Origin: Streptomyces sp. NRRL WC-3605 | Lineage (GTDB): Bacteria; Actinomycetota; Actinomycetes; Streptomycetales; Streptomycetaceae | DNA: 64,000 bases | Reading direction: 5' to 3' | Assembly: GCF_001509795.1 (NCBI RefSeq) | Contig: NZ_LLZN01000050.1 | Span: 124,001 to 188,000, forward strand | Shown: positions 1-9,388 of the stretch, one piece after another | Position numbering within the stretch: position 1 is the first letter of the stretch | Layout of the letters: every line of letters starts with the position of its first letter | The notes under the pieces: generated by a model | Database searches by the model: none | Seen by the model: the letters and a program-made list of their open reading frames with translations, nothing else | What the model was told of the DNA's origin: nothing | Made by a program: the position numbers and the translations under genes

Positions 1-614
1 CCGCGTTCCGCGAGGTGCTCGCCGAACGCGGGGTCCTCTGGATCGCGGACGAGGTGCAGACCGGCTGGGGCCGCACCGGCGACCACTTCTGGGGCTGGCA
101 GGCTCACGCCCGCTCCGGCCCGCCGGACATCCTGACCTTCGCCAAGGGCATCGGCAACGGCATGTCCATCGGCGGGGTCGTCGCCCGCGCCGAGGTCATG
201 AACTGCCTGGACGCCAACAGCATCTCCACCTTCGGCGGCACCCAGATCACCATGGCGGCCGGCCTCGCCAACCTGGCGTACCTGCTGGAGCACGACCTGC
301 AGGGCAACGCCCGGCGGGTCGGCGGGCTGCTGCGGGAGCGGCTGCGGGCCGTCGCCGCCCAGGTGCCCCACGCACGGGAGGTGCGCGGGCGCGGCCTGAT
401 GCTGGGCGTCGAACTCACCCGGCCCGGCACCGACGAGGCCGACCCGGCGGCCGCGTCCGCCGTGCTGGAGGCGGCCCGCGACGGCGGTCTCCTCATCGGC
501 AAGGGCGGCGGCCACGACACCAGCGCCCTGCGCATCGCCCCGCCGCTGACGCTCACCGTGGCCGAGGCCGAGGAGGGCGCCGCGATCCTGGAGAACGCCC
601 TGCGGAGCCTGTAG
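1..614 (+). CDS. Class III aminotransferase, C-terminal part (5' end outside window)
   Basis: The reading frame is open from base 3, so only about the last 203 residues are visible. The class III PLP-dependent fold is shown by the motif ADEVQTGWGRTG near the start and TFAKGIGNG, whose lysine should form the Schiff base with PLP. The C-terminal small domain, with GRGLMLGVEL and a final glycine-rich GKGGG segment, is intact. It sits 37 nt before the pucR gene and close to ureidopropionase and dihydropyrimidinase genes. That context suggests a beta-alanine or 3-aminoisobutyrate:pyruvate (or 2-oxoglutarate) aminotransferase, the last step of reductive pyrimidine breakdown. The substrate is inferred from neighbours; 4-aminobutyrate aminotransferase is the main alternative. 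Confidence 0.88.
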   Translation, partial: AFREVLAERGVLWIADEVQTGWGRTGDHFWGWQAHARSGPPDILTFAKGIGNGMSIGGVVARAEVMNCLDANSISTFGGTQITMAAGLANLAYLLEHDLQGNARRVGGLLRERLRAVAAQVPHAREVRGRGLMLGVELTRPGTDEADPAAASAVLEAARDGGLLIGKGGGHDTSALRIAPPLTLTVAEAEEGAAILENALRSL

Positions 615-651
615 CCGGCACGCCCGGACCCCCGAGCGAGGGAACACCGCC

Positions 652-2226
652 ATGACCACCACCCCAGAGCCCTGGGACGCCCTCCAGCCCGCTCTGTCGG
701 TCCGTCAGGTCCTCACGCTGGAGCGGGTGCTGGCCGGCGAGCCCGAGGTGGTGGCCGCGGCCGGCCATCTCGACCGGCCGGTTCGCTGGGTGCACGTCGC
801 CGAGGCCCCGGACGTCGGAGTGATGCTCAGCGGCGGCGAGATGGTGCTGACCACCGGGGTGCTGCTCGCCGGGGACGAGGAGAAGCAGGCCGAGTACGTC
901 CGCTCGCTGCACCGGGCGGAGGCAGCCGCCCTCGTCCTGGGCCTCGGCCGCGCGTTCCCGGCCCCGCCCGACGTGATGCGCCGCGCCGCCGAGCGGTGCG
1001 GGCTGCCCATGGTCGTCCTGCACCGGCCCTTCCCGTTCGCCGAGCTGACCGAGGAGGTCCAGTGCCGGCTGGTGCGGCGCAAGTTCGCCGCCGTCAGCCT
1101 CTCGGAGTCGGTGCGGACAGCGCTGACCGCGCTCATCACCGGCGGCGCCCCGCTGCAGAGCCTGCTCGACGAGATCGCCTCCCACAGCGCCTGCCCCGTC
1201 GTCGTCACCAACCTCGCCCACCGCGTCCTCGCCACCGCGGGGGAGCGGTCCGCCGTGGACGACGTGCTGCGCGACTGGGAGCGCATCGCCCGCCAGGCCG
1301 GGGGCAGCGAGGGCGACGGCTGGATCCGCGCCGAACTCGGCGGGCGCGGGGAGCGCTGGGGCCGGCTCGTGCTCTGCGGGTACCGGGGCGACACCGCCAC
1401 CGGGCGGCTCCTCGCCGACCGCGCCGCCGAGGCGGTCGTCCTGCACCGGATGCTCGGCGGCACCGCCGCGCACAGCTGGGAGGAACAGTCCGCGCAGAGT
1501 CTGCTCACCGACCTGGTCAGCGGGGTCGTCCCGGCCCGTCAGCTGCTGCCGCGCGCCCGGGCGGCCGGACTGCCCGTCAACCGGCGGACGTTCGTCCCGC
1601 TCGTCGTGCGCGACGGCGAGGCCGCCCGGCTGGAACGGGTGCTGCGCATGCTCGGCCTGTCCGGGATCGTCGCCGAACTCGCCGACGGAGCCACCGCCGT
1701 ACTGCTCAGCCTCGCCCGCGACCAGGACGCCGGGGTGCTCGCCGCCAACTTCGCGGCCCGGGTGCGCTCCGAGGCGGGGGACGAGCGGACCGTCGTGGCC
1801 GCCGCCGACGCCCGGACCGTGTGGGACGAGGTGCCCACCGGACTGCGTGAGGCCCAGCACGTGGCGGACGCCGTCGCCGACTCCACCGCGGCCCTCGACC
1901 TGCCCGCCGTGGTCCGGCTGCGGGACGTCCATCTGCGCGGCCTGATCCGGCTGCTCCGGGACGACCCGCAGGTGCAGTCGTTCGCCGAGCGCGAGCTGGA
2001 CGGGCTGCTCCGCGGCCCCGACGAGGACCTGCTCGCCGTCCTCCGCACCTACCTCGCCACCGGCCGCAACAAGTCCCGCACCGCCCAGCTCCACCACGTC
2101 TCGCGGCCCGCGCTGTACCGCCGTCTGGAGGCGATACAGACCCGGCTCGGGGTCGACCTCGACGACTTCGAGCAGGCCGCCTCGGTGCACATCGCACTCC
2201 TCGCGCATGACGCGCAACACGGTTGA
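652..2226 (+). CDS. PucR-family transcriptional regulator
   Basis: A 524-residue protein with the PucR layout. The N-terminal PucR ligand-sensing domain covers about residues 20-150. A GGDEF-like central region follows, and a C-terminal helix-turn-helix (residues about 460-515) contains YLATGRNKSRTAQLHHVSR and LYRRLEAIQTRLG. PucR proteins control purine, pyrimidine and other nitrogen-source catabolism, generally as ligand-responsive activators. The gene lies between the aminotransferase and the ureidopropionase gene on the same strand, so it very likely controls this catabolic cluster. The ATG is preceded by a GAGGGA ribosome site. The duplicated palindrome at 2277-2323 just downstream is its best candidate binding site. 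Confidence 0.9.
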   Translation: MTTTPEPWDALQPALSVRQVLTLERVLAGEPEVVAAAGHLDRPVRWVHVAEAPDVGVMLSGGEMVLTTGVLLAGDEEKQAEYVRSLHRAEAAALVLGLGRAFPAPPDVMRRAAERCGLPMVVLHRPFPFAELTEEVQCRLVRRKFAAVSLSESVRTALTALITGGAPLQSLLDEIASHSACPVVVTNLAHRVLATAGERSAVDDVLRDWERIARQAGGSEGDGWIRAELGGRGERWGRLVLCGYRGDTATGRLLADRAAEAVVLHRMLGGTAAHSWEEQSAQSLLTDLVSGVVPARQLLPRARAAGLPVNRRTFVPLVVRDGEAARLERVLRMLGLSGIVAELADGATAVLLSLARDQDAGVLAANFAARVRSEAGDERTVVAAADARTVWDEVPTGLREAQHVADAVADSTAALDLPAVVRLRDVHLRGLIRLLRDDPQVQSFAERELDGLLRGPDEDLLAVLRTYLATGRNKSRTAQLHHVSRPALYRRLEAIQTRLGVDLDDFEQAASVHIALLAHDAQHG

Positions 2227-2276
2227 AACACGCAATGACCTGGGAAAACGGCGGTGAAACATGGGTCCACGACAGG

Positions 2277-2323
2277 GTGACACCGTGGCACGCCCCACGC
2301 CCGCAGACGTGACACGGTGCCAC
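2277..2323. promoter_or_regulatory. Twin 15-bp pseudo-palindromes upstream of the catabolic genes (candidate PucR operator)
   Basis: GTGACACCGTGGCAC at 2277-2291 and GTGACACGGTGCCAC at 2309-2323 agree at 13 of 15 positions. Each nearly equals its own reverse complement, with form GTGnCACsGTGnCAC. Centres are 32 bp apart, about three helical turns. A -10-like TACGCT lies at 2347-2352, so the second site falls at or just above the -35 region, as expected for an activator. A weaker GTG...CAC element lies at 2254-2270. Binding by the adjacent PucR protein is inferred. Confidence 0.6.
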
Positions 2324-2381
2324 TCAAAGCCGATCGCCGGGCTTCCTACGCTCGCTGCACACCGAGCGACCGGAGGTCCCG

Positions 2382-3224
2382 ATGAGCCCAGTGATCCGCG
2401 CCGCCCTCTTCCAGACCGCCTGGACCGGCGACAAGGAGTCGATGATCCAGGTGCACGAACAGGCGGTCCGGGACGCGGCCGCCCAGGGCGCCCAAGTGCT
2501 CTGCTTCCAGGAGCTGTTCTACGGCCCGTACTTCTGCCAGGTGCAGGACAAGGCGTTCTACGAGTACGCCGAGCAGGTGCCCGAGGGCCCGATCGTCCGC
2601 CGCTTCCAGGACCTCGCCCGCGAGCTGGGCATCGTCCTCATCCTGCCCGTGTACGAGGAGGAGCAGCCCGGCGTCCTCTACAACACGGCAGCCGTGATCG
2701 ACGCGGACGGCTCGTACCTCGGCAAGTACCGCAAGCACCACATTCCACAAGTGCCGGGCTTCTGGGAGAAGTTCTACTTCCGGCCGGGCAACCTGGGCTG
2801 GCCCGTCTTCGACACGGCCGTCGGCCGGATCGGCGTCTACATCTGCTACGACCGGCACTTCCCGGAGGGCTGGCGGGCGCTGGGGCTGGCCGGCGCCGAG
2901 ATCGTCTTCAACCCGTCGGCGACCTCCCGTGGCCTGTCGCGCTACCTCTGGCAGCTGGAGCAGCCCGCGGCGGCCGTCGCCAACGAGTACTTCGTCGGCG
3001 CGATCAACCGGGTCGGCGTCGAGGACCTGGGCGACAACGACTTCTACGGCACCACGTACTTCGTGGACCCCGAGGCGCAGTTCGTGGGCGAGGTCGCGAG
3101 CGACAAGGAGACCGAACTCGTCGTGCGCGACCTGGACATGGCGAAGCTCCGCGAGGTCCGCGACCGCTGGCAGTTCTTCCGGGACCGCCGGCCCGACGCC
3201 TACGGACCGATCACCGCCCCGTAA
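2382..3224 (+). CDS. Nitrilase-superfamily amidohydrolase, probable beta-ureidopropionase (N-carbamoyl-beta-alanine amidohydrolase)
   Basis: A 280-residue carbon-nitrogen hydrolase with the full nitrilase triad: Glu44 in CFQELFYGPYF, Lys118 in KYRKHHIP and Cys155 in YICYDRHFPEG. The length and the RKHHIP and CYDRHFPEGWR stretches fit the N-carbamoyl-beta-alanine/N-carbamoylputrescine branch. In the reductive pyrimidine pathway this enzyme releases ammonia and CO2 from N-carbamoyl-beta-alanine. The dihydropyrimidinase gene starts 34 nt later, so the two steps are encoded back to back. The ATG has a clear GGAGG site 6 nt upstream. N-carbamoylputrescine amidase is a possible alternative, less likely given the neighbour. 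Confidence 0.88.
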   Translation: MSPVIRAALFQTAWTGDKESMIQVHEQAVRDAAAQGAQVLCFQELFYGPYFCQVQDKAFYEYAEQVPEGPIVRRFQDLARELGIVLILPVYEEEQPGVLYNTAAVIDADGSYLGKYRKHHIPQVPGFWEKFYFRPGNLGWPVFDTAVGRIGVYICYDRHFPEGWRALGLAGAEIVFNPSATSRGLSRYLWQLEQPAAAVANEYFVGAINRVGVEDLGDNDFYGTTYFVDPEAQFVGEVASDKETELVVRDLDMAKLREVRDRWQFFRDRRPDAYGPITAP

Positions 3225-3257
3225 GACCACAGTGCCGAGCACGGTAGGAGAGGGAGA

Positions 3258-4661
3258 ATGAGCAGCCGTACCGTCATCCGCGGTGGTCTCGTCATCACCG
3301 CGTCCGACGAGATGCACGCCGACGTCCTGATCGAGGACGGCCGGATCGCCGCCCTCGCCGCGAGCGGCACCCCGGCCGCCGGGGCGTGGACCGCCGACCG
3401 GACCATCGACGCCACCGGCAAGTACGTCATCCCGGGCGGCGTCGACGTCCACACCCACATGGAGCTGCCGTTCGGCGGCACCTTCGCCTCCGACACCTTC
3501 GAGACCGGCACCCGGGCCGCCGCCTGGGGCGGCACCACCACCATCGTGGACTTCGCCGTGCAGAGCGTGGGCCACACCCTGCGCGAGGGCCTGGACGCCT
3601 GGCACGCCAAGGCGGAGGGCAACTGCGCGATCGACTACGGGTTCCACATGATCGTCTCCGATGTGAACGAGGAGACGCTCAAGGAGATGGATCTGCTGGT
3701 GGAGGAGGGCGTCACCTCCTTCAAGCAGTTCATGGCCTACCCCGGCGTCTTCTACAGCGACGACGGTCAGATCCTGCGCGCCATGCAGCGTTCCGCCGAC
3801 AACGGCGGGCTGATCATGATGCACGCCGAGAACGGCATCGCCATCGACGTCCTCGTCGAGCAGGCACTCGCCCGCGGCGAGACCGACCCGCGCTACCACG
3901 GCGAGGTGCGCAAGGCCCTGCTGGAGGCGGAGGCCACCCACCGCGCCATCAGACTCGCCCAGGTCGCGGGCGCGCCGCTGTACGTCGTGCACGTCTCGGC
4001 GACGGAGGCGGTCGCGGAGCTGGCGCGGGCGCGCGACGACGGGCTGAACGTCTTCGGGGAGACCTGCCCGCAGTATCTGTTCCTGTCCACCGACAACCTG
4101 GCCGAGCCCGACTTCGAGGGTGCGAAGTACGTGTGCTCGACGCCGCTGCGGCCGAAGGAGCACCAGGCGCAGCTGTGGAAGGGGCTGCGGACCAACGACC
4201 TCCAGGTCGTCTCCACCGACCACTGCCCGTTCTGCTTCGTCGGCCAGAAGGAGCTGGGACGCGGGGACTTCTCGAAGATCCCCAACGGCCTGCCTGGCGT
4301 CGAGAACCGGATGGACCTGCTGCACCAGGCCGTGGTCGACGGGCGCATCTCGCGCCGCCGCTGGATCGAGATCGCCTGCGCCACACCGGCCCGGATGTTC
4401 GGCATGTACCCGAAGAAGGGCACCCTCGCGCCGGGCGCGGACGCGGACGTCGTGATCTACGACCCGCACGCCGAGCAGGTCATGTCCGCCGAGACCCACC
4501 ACATGAACGTCGACTACTCGGCGTACGAGGGCCGGCGCACCACCGGCCGGGTCGAGACGGTCCTCTCGCGCGGCGAACCCGTCATCACCGAGCGGGAGTA
4601 CACCGGCCGTGCCGGGCACGGTGTCTACACGCCCCGTTCCACCTGCCAGTACCTGAACTAG
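3258..4661 (+). CDS. hydA: Dihydropyrimidinase / D-hydantoinase
   Basis: A 467-residue cyclic amidohydrolase. Metal ligands His65 and His67 lie in GGVDVHTHMELPFGG, and the carboxylated lysine is Lys156 in GVTSFKQFMAYPG. Later ligands sit in LYVVHVSA, and the catalytic aspartate in STDHCPFCF. The length matches bacterial dihydropyrimidinases of about 460 residues. It opens the ring of 5,6-dihydrouracil, dihydrothymine or hydantoins to N-carbamoyl-amino acids, which the preceding gene product would hydrolyse. The ATG follows an AGAGGGAG ribosome site. The gene lies 11 nt ahead of the LLM oxidoreductase and is almost certainly cotranscribed with it. Confidence 0.93.
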   Translation: MSSRTVIRGGLVITASDEMHADVLIEDGRIAALAASGTPAAGAWTADRTIDATGKYVIPGGVDVHTHMELPFGGTFASDTFETGTRAAAWGGTTTIVDFAVQSVGHTLREGLDAWHAKAEGNCAIDYGFHMIVSDVNEETLKEMDLLVEEGVTSFKQFMAYPGVFYSDDGQILRAMQRSADNGGLIMMHAENGIAIDVLVEQALARGETDPRYHGEVRKALLEAEATHRAIRLAQVAGAPLYVVHVSATEAVAELARARDDGLNVFGETCPQYLFLSTDNLAEPDFEGAKYVCSTPLRPKEHQAQLWKGLRTNDLQVVSTDHCPFCFVGQKELGRGDFSKIPNGLPGVENRMDLLHQAVVDGRISRRRWIEIACATPARMFGMYPKKGTLAPGADADVVIYDPHAEQVMSAETHHMNVDYSAYEGRRTTGRVETVLSRGEPVITEREYTGRAGHGVYTPRSTCQYLN

Positions 4662-4672
4662 GAGCGGAGCAC

Positions 4673-5695
4673 ATGGACTTTGGACTCGTCCTGCAGACGG
4701 ACCCGCCGGCCTCACGGGTCGTCGACCTGATGCGGCGCGCCGAGGACAACGGGTTCACCCACGGCTGGACCTTCGACTCGGCCGTGCTGTGGCAGGAGCC
4801 GTTCGTCATCTACAGCCAGATCCTGGCGCGGACCCGGCACCTGAAGGTCGGCCCGATGGTCACCAACCCGGGCACCCGCACCTGGGAGGTGACCGCCTCG
4901 ACCTTCGCCACGCTGAACGACATGTTCGGCAACCGCACGGTGTGCGGGATCGGCCGCGGCGACTCGGCGATGCGGGTGGCCGGGCGCAAGCCCAACACCC
5001 TGGCCCGGATCAGCGACGCCATGAAGGTCATCCGGGCGCTCGGCAGTGGAGGGGAGGCCGACCTCGGCGGCGACACGGTCGTCCGGTTCCCCTGGATCAA
5101 GCCGGGTGCCGAACTCCCGGTGTGGATGGCGGCGTACGGCCCGAAGGCACTGAAGATGACCGGTGAGGAGGCCGACGGGTTCATCCTCCAGCTGGCCGAC
5201 CTCTATCTGACCGAGTACATGGTGAAGGCGGTCAAGGACGCGGCGGCCGCCGCGGGCCGCGACCCGTCCGAGGTCACGATCTGCGTCGCCGCCCCCGCCT
5301 ACGTCACCGAGGACGACTCGCCCGAGGCGCTGGCCCACGCCCGCGAGCAGTGCCGCTGGTTCGGCGGCATGGTCGGCAACCACGTGGCCGACCTGGTCGC
5401 CAAGTACGGCGAGCACTCCTCGGCCGTACCCGAGGAACTGACCGACTACATCAAGGCCCGGCAGGGGTACGACTACTCGCACCACGGGCGGGCCGACAAC
5501 CCCGACACCGCCTTCGTCCCCGACGAGATCGTGGACCGGTTCTGCCTCGTCGGTCCGGTCGAGCGGCACATCGAGAAGCTGAACGCGCTGCGTGAGCTGG
5601 GCGTCGACCAGTTCGCCGTCTACGACATGCACGACGCGCAGGAAGCCGTGATCGACGCGTACGGCTCGTCGGTCATCCCCGCCCTGAACTCCTAG
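4673..5695 (+). CDS. Luciferase-like (LLM class) flavin/F420 oxidoreductase, TIGR03842-like
   Basis: A 340-residue TIM-barrel LLM protein beginning MDFGLVLQTDPPASRVVDLM. LLM features are GPMVTNPGTRTWEVTAS, GIGRGDSAMR and WMAAYGPKALKMTGEEADG. Such proteins use F420 or flavin for hydride transfer. This subfamily tends to be found with hydantoinase-type genes (recalled, not searched). It starts 11 nt after the dihydropyrimidinase stop with GGAGCGGAGC upstream of the ATG. No dihydropyrimidine dehydrogenase is visible in the window, so this protein is a candidate for an oxidoreductive step on the ring or a related N-heterocycle. That role is inference only. Confidence 0.85.
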   Translation: MDFGLVLQTDPPASRVVDLMRRAEDNGFTHGWTFDSAVLWQEPFVIYSQILARTRHLKVGPMVTNPGTRTWEVTASTFATLNDMFGNRTVCGIGRGDSAMRVAGRKPNTLARISDAMKVIRALGSGGEADLGGDTVVRFPWIKPGAELPVWMAAYGPKALKMTGEEADGFILQLADLYLTEYMVKAVKDAAAAAGRDPSEVTICVAAPAYVTEDDSPEALAHAREQCRWFGGMVGNHVADLVAKYGEHSSAVPEELTDYIKARQGYDYSHHGRADNPDTAFVPDEIVDRFCLVGPVERHIEKLNALRELGVDQFAVYDMHDAQEAVIDAYGSSVIPALNS

Positions 5696-5748
5696 TCCGC
5701 ACAGGCGCGTTCGCAGTACGGCTGCACCCGACCCCCCACCCCACGTCA

Positions 5749-5771
5749 CCCTCCCCGCCTCCCGGGGAGGG
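5749..5771 (+). terminator. GC-rich hairpin between oxidoreductase and permease genes
   Basis: CCCTCCCCG and CGGGGAGGG form a 9-bp stem around a 5-nt loop (CCTCC), 54 nt after the oxidoreductase stop and 53 nt before the permease ATG. No U-tract follows. It could reduce read-through into the permease or protect the upstream mRNA. Confidence 0.45.
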
Positions 5772-5823
5772 CGCGGGGCCCCCGCACGGCCTCTCCCGTC
5801 CCACCCGATTGATTGGCCTGCCC

Positions 5824-7371
<1,548 letters not shown>

Positions 7372-7393
7372 CGGGCCCGGCGCCGGAGGACGG

Positions 7394-8062
7394 TCAGCCC
7401 TTGGGGCCGTCCTCCAGCGCGGCGACGGCCTCCTTGGCGGCCTTGATGGCGCCCTTGTTGATCTCGTCGGTGCCCGGCGCCTTCTTCGACTCGAAGTCGC
7501 TTCCGCTGTAGGTGACGGAGACCAGCGCGTTGGACGTCCGGACGATCACCACGCCCTCGCGGGTCTGCTGCTTGTCCTCGGTGGTGAGGTTCACGACGGA
7601 GTAGCCCGAGTCCCCGACGCCCGGTACCGCGCCACCGCCGCTGCGGTCCGCGATCCGCCCCTTGTACGACTCCGCCGCCGCGTCCTCCGACTCCTGGATC
7701 TCGATCGACACGTCCAGCCAGCGGTACTCGAACCCCTTGAGGGCGTTCCAGGAGCAGGTGCGGCGCAGCGTCTTGTCGGTCGACGGTATCTCCTTGCCGG
7801 CCGTCTTCGCCCCCGGTACCAGCGCCTTGACCGACTTCGCGGAGAGGCTGCCGCACGGCGCGGGCGCGGCGGTGTACGTCTTGGACGCGGCGGCCGTCGC
7901 GGGCGCGTCCGGTGACTCCTCCTCGGTCCGCTGCGCCGCCGTTCGGTCCTCGGGGGCCGGCGTCGCGTCGGGGCCGGACGACAGCGCCCAGCCCGCCGTG
8001 GCGAGCACGACGACGGGCGACAGGCGCGCGGTGAGAGCGAGCGGCAAGGGAAGTGAACGCAC
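7394..8062 (-). CDS. Secreted or membrane-anchored DUF3558-like protein
   Basis: A 222-residue protein with an N-terminal hydrophobic segment (LALTARLSPVVVLATAGWAL), so exported or anchored. There is no lipobox cysteine. A low-complexity Pro/Glu/Ala linker leads to a domain with APCGSLSAKSVKALVPGA and later TCSWNAL, the two conserved cysteine regions of DUF3558-type actinobacterial exported proteins. Function is unknown. The start is GTG (complement of 8060-8062) with no obvious Shine-Dalgarno site. It converges on the permease gene, with 22 nt between stops. Family assignment is moderate. Confidence 0.7.
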   Translation of the reverse strand: MRSLPLPLALTARLSPVVVLATAGWALSSGPDATPAPEDRTAAQRTEEESPDAPATAAASKTYTAAPAPCGSLSAKSVKALVPGAKTAGKEIPSTDKTLRRTCSWNALKGFEYRWLDVSIEIQESEDAAAESYKGRIADRSGGGAVPGVGDSGYSVVNLTTEDKQQTREGVVIVRTSNALVSVTYSGSDFESKKAPGTDEINKGAIKAAKEAVAALEDGPKG

Positions 8063-8212
8063 GGCGCACTTTTCGTGGGGGACGGTGCGGAGGGGGTCCG
8101 CACAGCGGACGGGACGCCAGTGTCACACGACTCTCCGTGAGGCGGAAGGGTCAACTCGCTCCGTGCCGACACCATTACGGAACCGGCCCGAACGCCGGGC
8201 GTCCTGGGCGAG

Positions 8213-9220
8213 TTACGGGGCCTCCAGGGTGGTTCGGGCGGAAAGTGAGCTTTCGATGCGGTCCACGGCGAGGAAGGCCCCGTAGGCGATCAGATGCACC
8301 AGGCAGTGGTCGGTGTGCTCCGGCCGGCGCCACGCCGCCACGTCCTCCTCGGTGACGCGGTACGGCGCCAGGGCGGCCAGCAGCACCAGCCGCGCCCCCG
8401 GCCGCTCGCGCCGGTCCGGGAGGCCGTCCGGGACGAGCGGCGGATGCGCGCCGTCCCAGTCCAGCAGGGCCGCCTCCACGGCGTCGTGGTCGTCGGCGCC
8501 GAGCAGCGCAGCGCCCGCCATGGCCGCCCGCAGCAGCGCCGCGTAGGCCACCCCGACCGGAGAGCCGCCCGCCCACGCGGGGGCCTCGCCCGCGTCGACC
8601 GTGTCGAGCAGCGCGAGGGACGTGCCCGGCCGGGCGGGCCTGCGGACGGTCCGCGCGAGCGTCCGGCCCACCAGGCTGCGCACCGCGCGGAAGCGCTGCG
8701 CGCCGGCCGGGAGCAGGTTCTCGGCGAGCAGGGCGGAGGCGATCCGGTTGACGAAGTGGAAGGTGAGCGCCGTCCCCAGATATCCGGGGGCGTCCTCGCG
8801 CGGGAAGGGGTACGGCTCCAGGACGGCGCCCGGCACCCGGGTGCGCCGCCCCCACTCCAGCAGGCGGGCGTGCGTCTCGTCCTCGGGTGCCTCCCCGCGC
8901 GCGACCCGCTCGGCGAGCGCGTGGTCGCCCGTGGCGTGCAACAGCACCGTGTGCGCGTCCACGCAGAACGGGCAGCGGTTCGCGAGCGACACCCCGAGCG
9001 CCACCAGCTCCTTGCCGGTGCGGCCGCCCGGCCCGGCGATCAGCGACTCGCGCAGCAACGCCCAGGCGGGGACGAGGAGTTCGGGCGCGGAGGACAGCAC
9101 CACGAAGGTCGCCGGGTCGGCGATGCCGAAGTCGCGGCGCATCTGCGCGTACGCCTCGGCGACGGCGCCGGTGGCCGACCGCGGAGGCAGGGGTTCGGTG
9201 TGACGGAAGGCTGAGGTCAT
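8213..9220 (-). CDS. Carboxymuconolactone decarboxylase / AhpD-like protein
   Basis: A 335-residue protein starting MTSAFRHTEPLPPRSATG. It carries the AhpD signature CPFCVDAHTVLLH (CxxC followed by His) after LVALGVSLANR, so a thiol-disulfide active site of alkylhydroperoxidase type is likely. The second half, with TFHFVNRIASALLAENLLP, looks like a second AhpD-like helical bundle without a CxxC. Such proteins reduce peroxides or act as uncharacterised thiol oxidoreductases. It is divergent from the two-component pair, with 168 nt between starts. CAGGCT lies 7 nt before the ATG and may be a weak -10. Confidence 0.85.
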   Translation of the reverse strand: MTSAFRHTEPLPPRSATGAVAEAYAQMRRDFGIADPATFVVLSSAPELLVPAWALLRESLIAGPGGRTGKELVALGVSLANRCPFCVDAHTVLLHATGDHALAERVARGEAPEDETHARLLEWGRRTRVPGAVLEPYPFPREDAPGYLGTALTFHFVNRIASALLAENLLPAGAQRFRAVRSLVGRTLARTVRRPARPGTSLALLDTVDAGEAPAWAGGSPVGVAYAALLRAAMAGAALLGADDHDAVEAALLDWDGAHPPLVPDGLPDRRERPGARLVLLAALAPYRVTEEDVAAWRRPEHTDHCLVHLIAYGAFLAVDRIESSLSARTTLEAP

Positions 9221-9375
9221 GGCCGACAGCCTGCGCCGCCGGGGCCGCGTCCGGCGTCGTCCCGGCGGACACAGTCCCCGCTGCTCCGGCGGGGCGGGCC
9301 GGCGCACGGCACTACTGCCCCGGGAGTAGTCCCGGAGCCGTCCACAGGGCGGACGACGACGGCGGCGGCGCCGTC

Positions 9376-9381
9376 TAGGGT
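9376..9381 (+). promoter_or_regulatory. Candidate leaderless -10 for the histidine kinase gene
   Basis: TAGGGT followed by 7 nt and then ATG at 9389. No convincing -35 is seen. This spacing puts the transcription start at or near the ATG. Confidence 0.45.
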
Positions 9382-9388
9382 GCGGGAC

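Noticed and set aside
553..2298. Long open frame antisense to pucR, and many like it across the window
   Set aside because: Very high GC makes stop codons rare in other frames. These frames encode Arg/Pro/Gly-rich sequence with no family motif, while the sense frame has clear domains.
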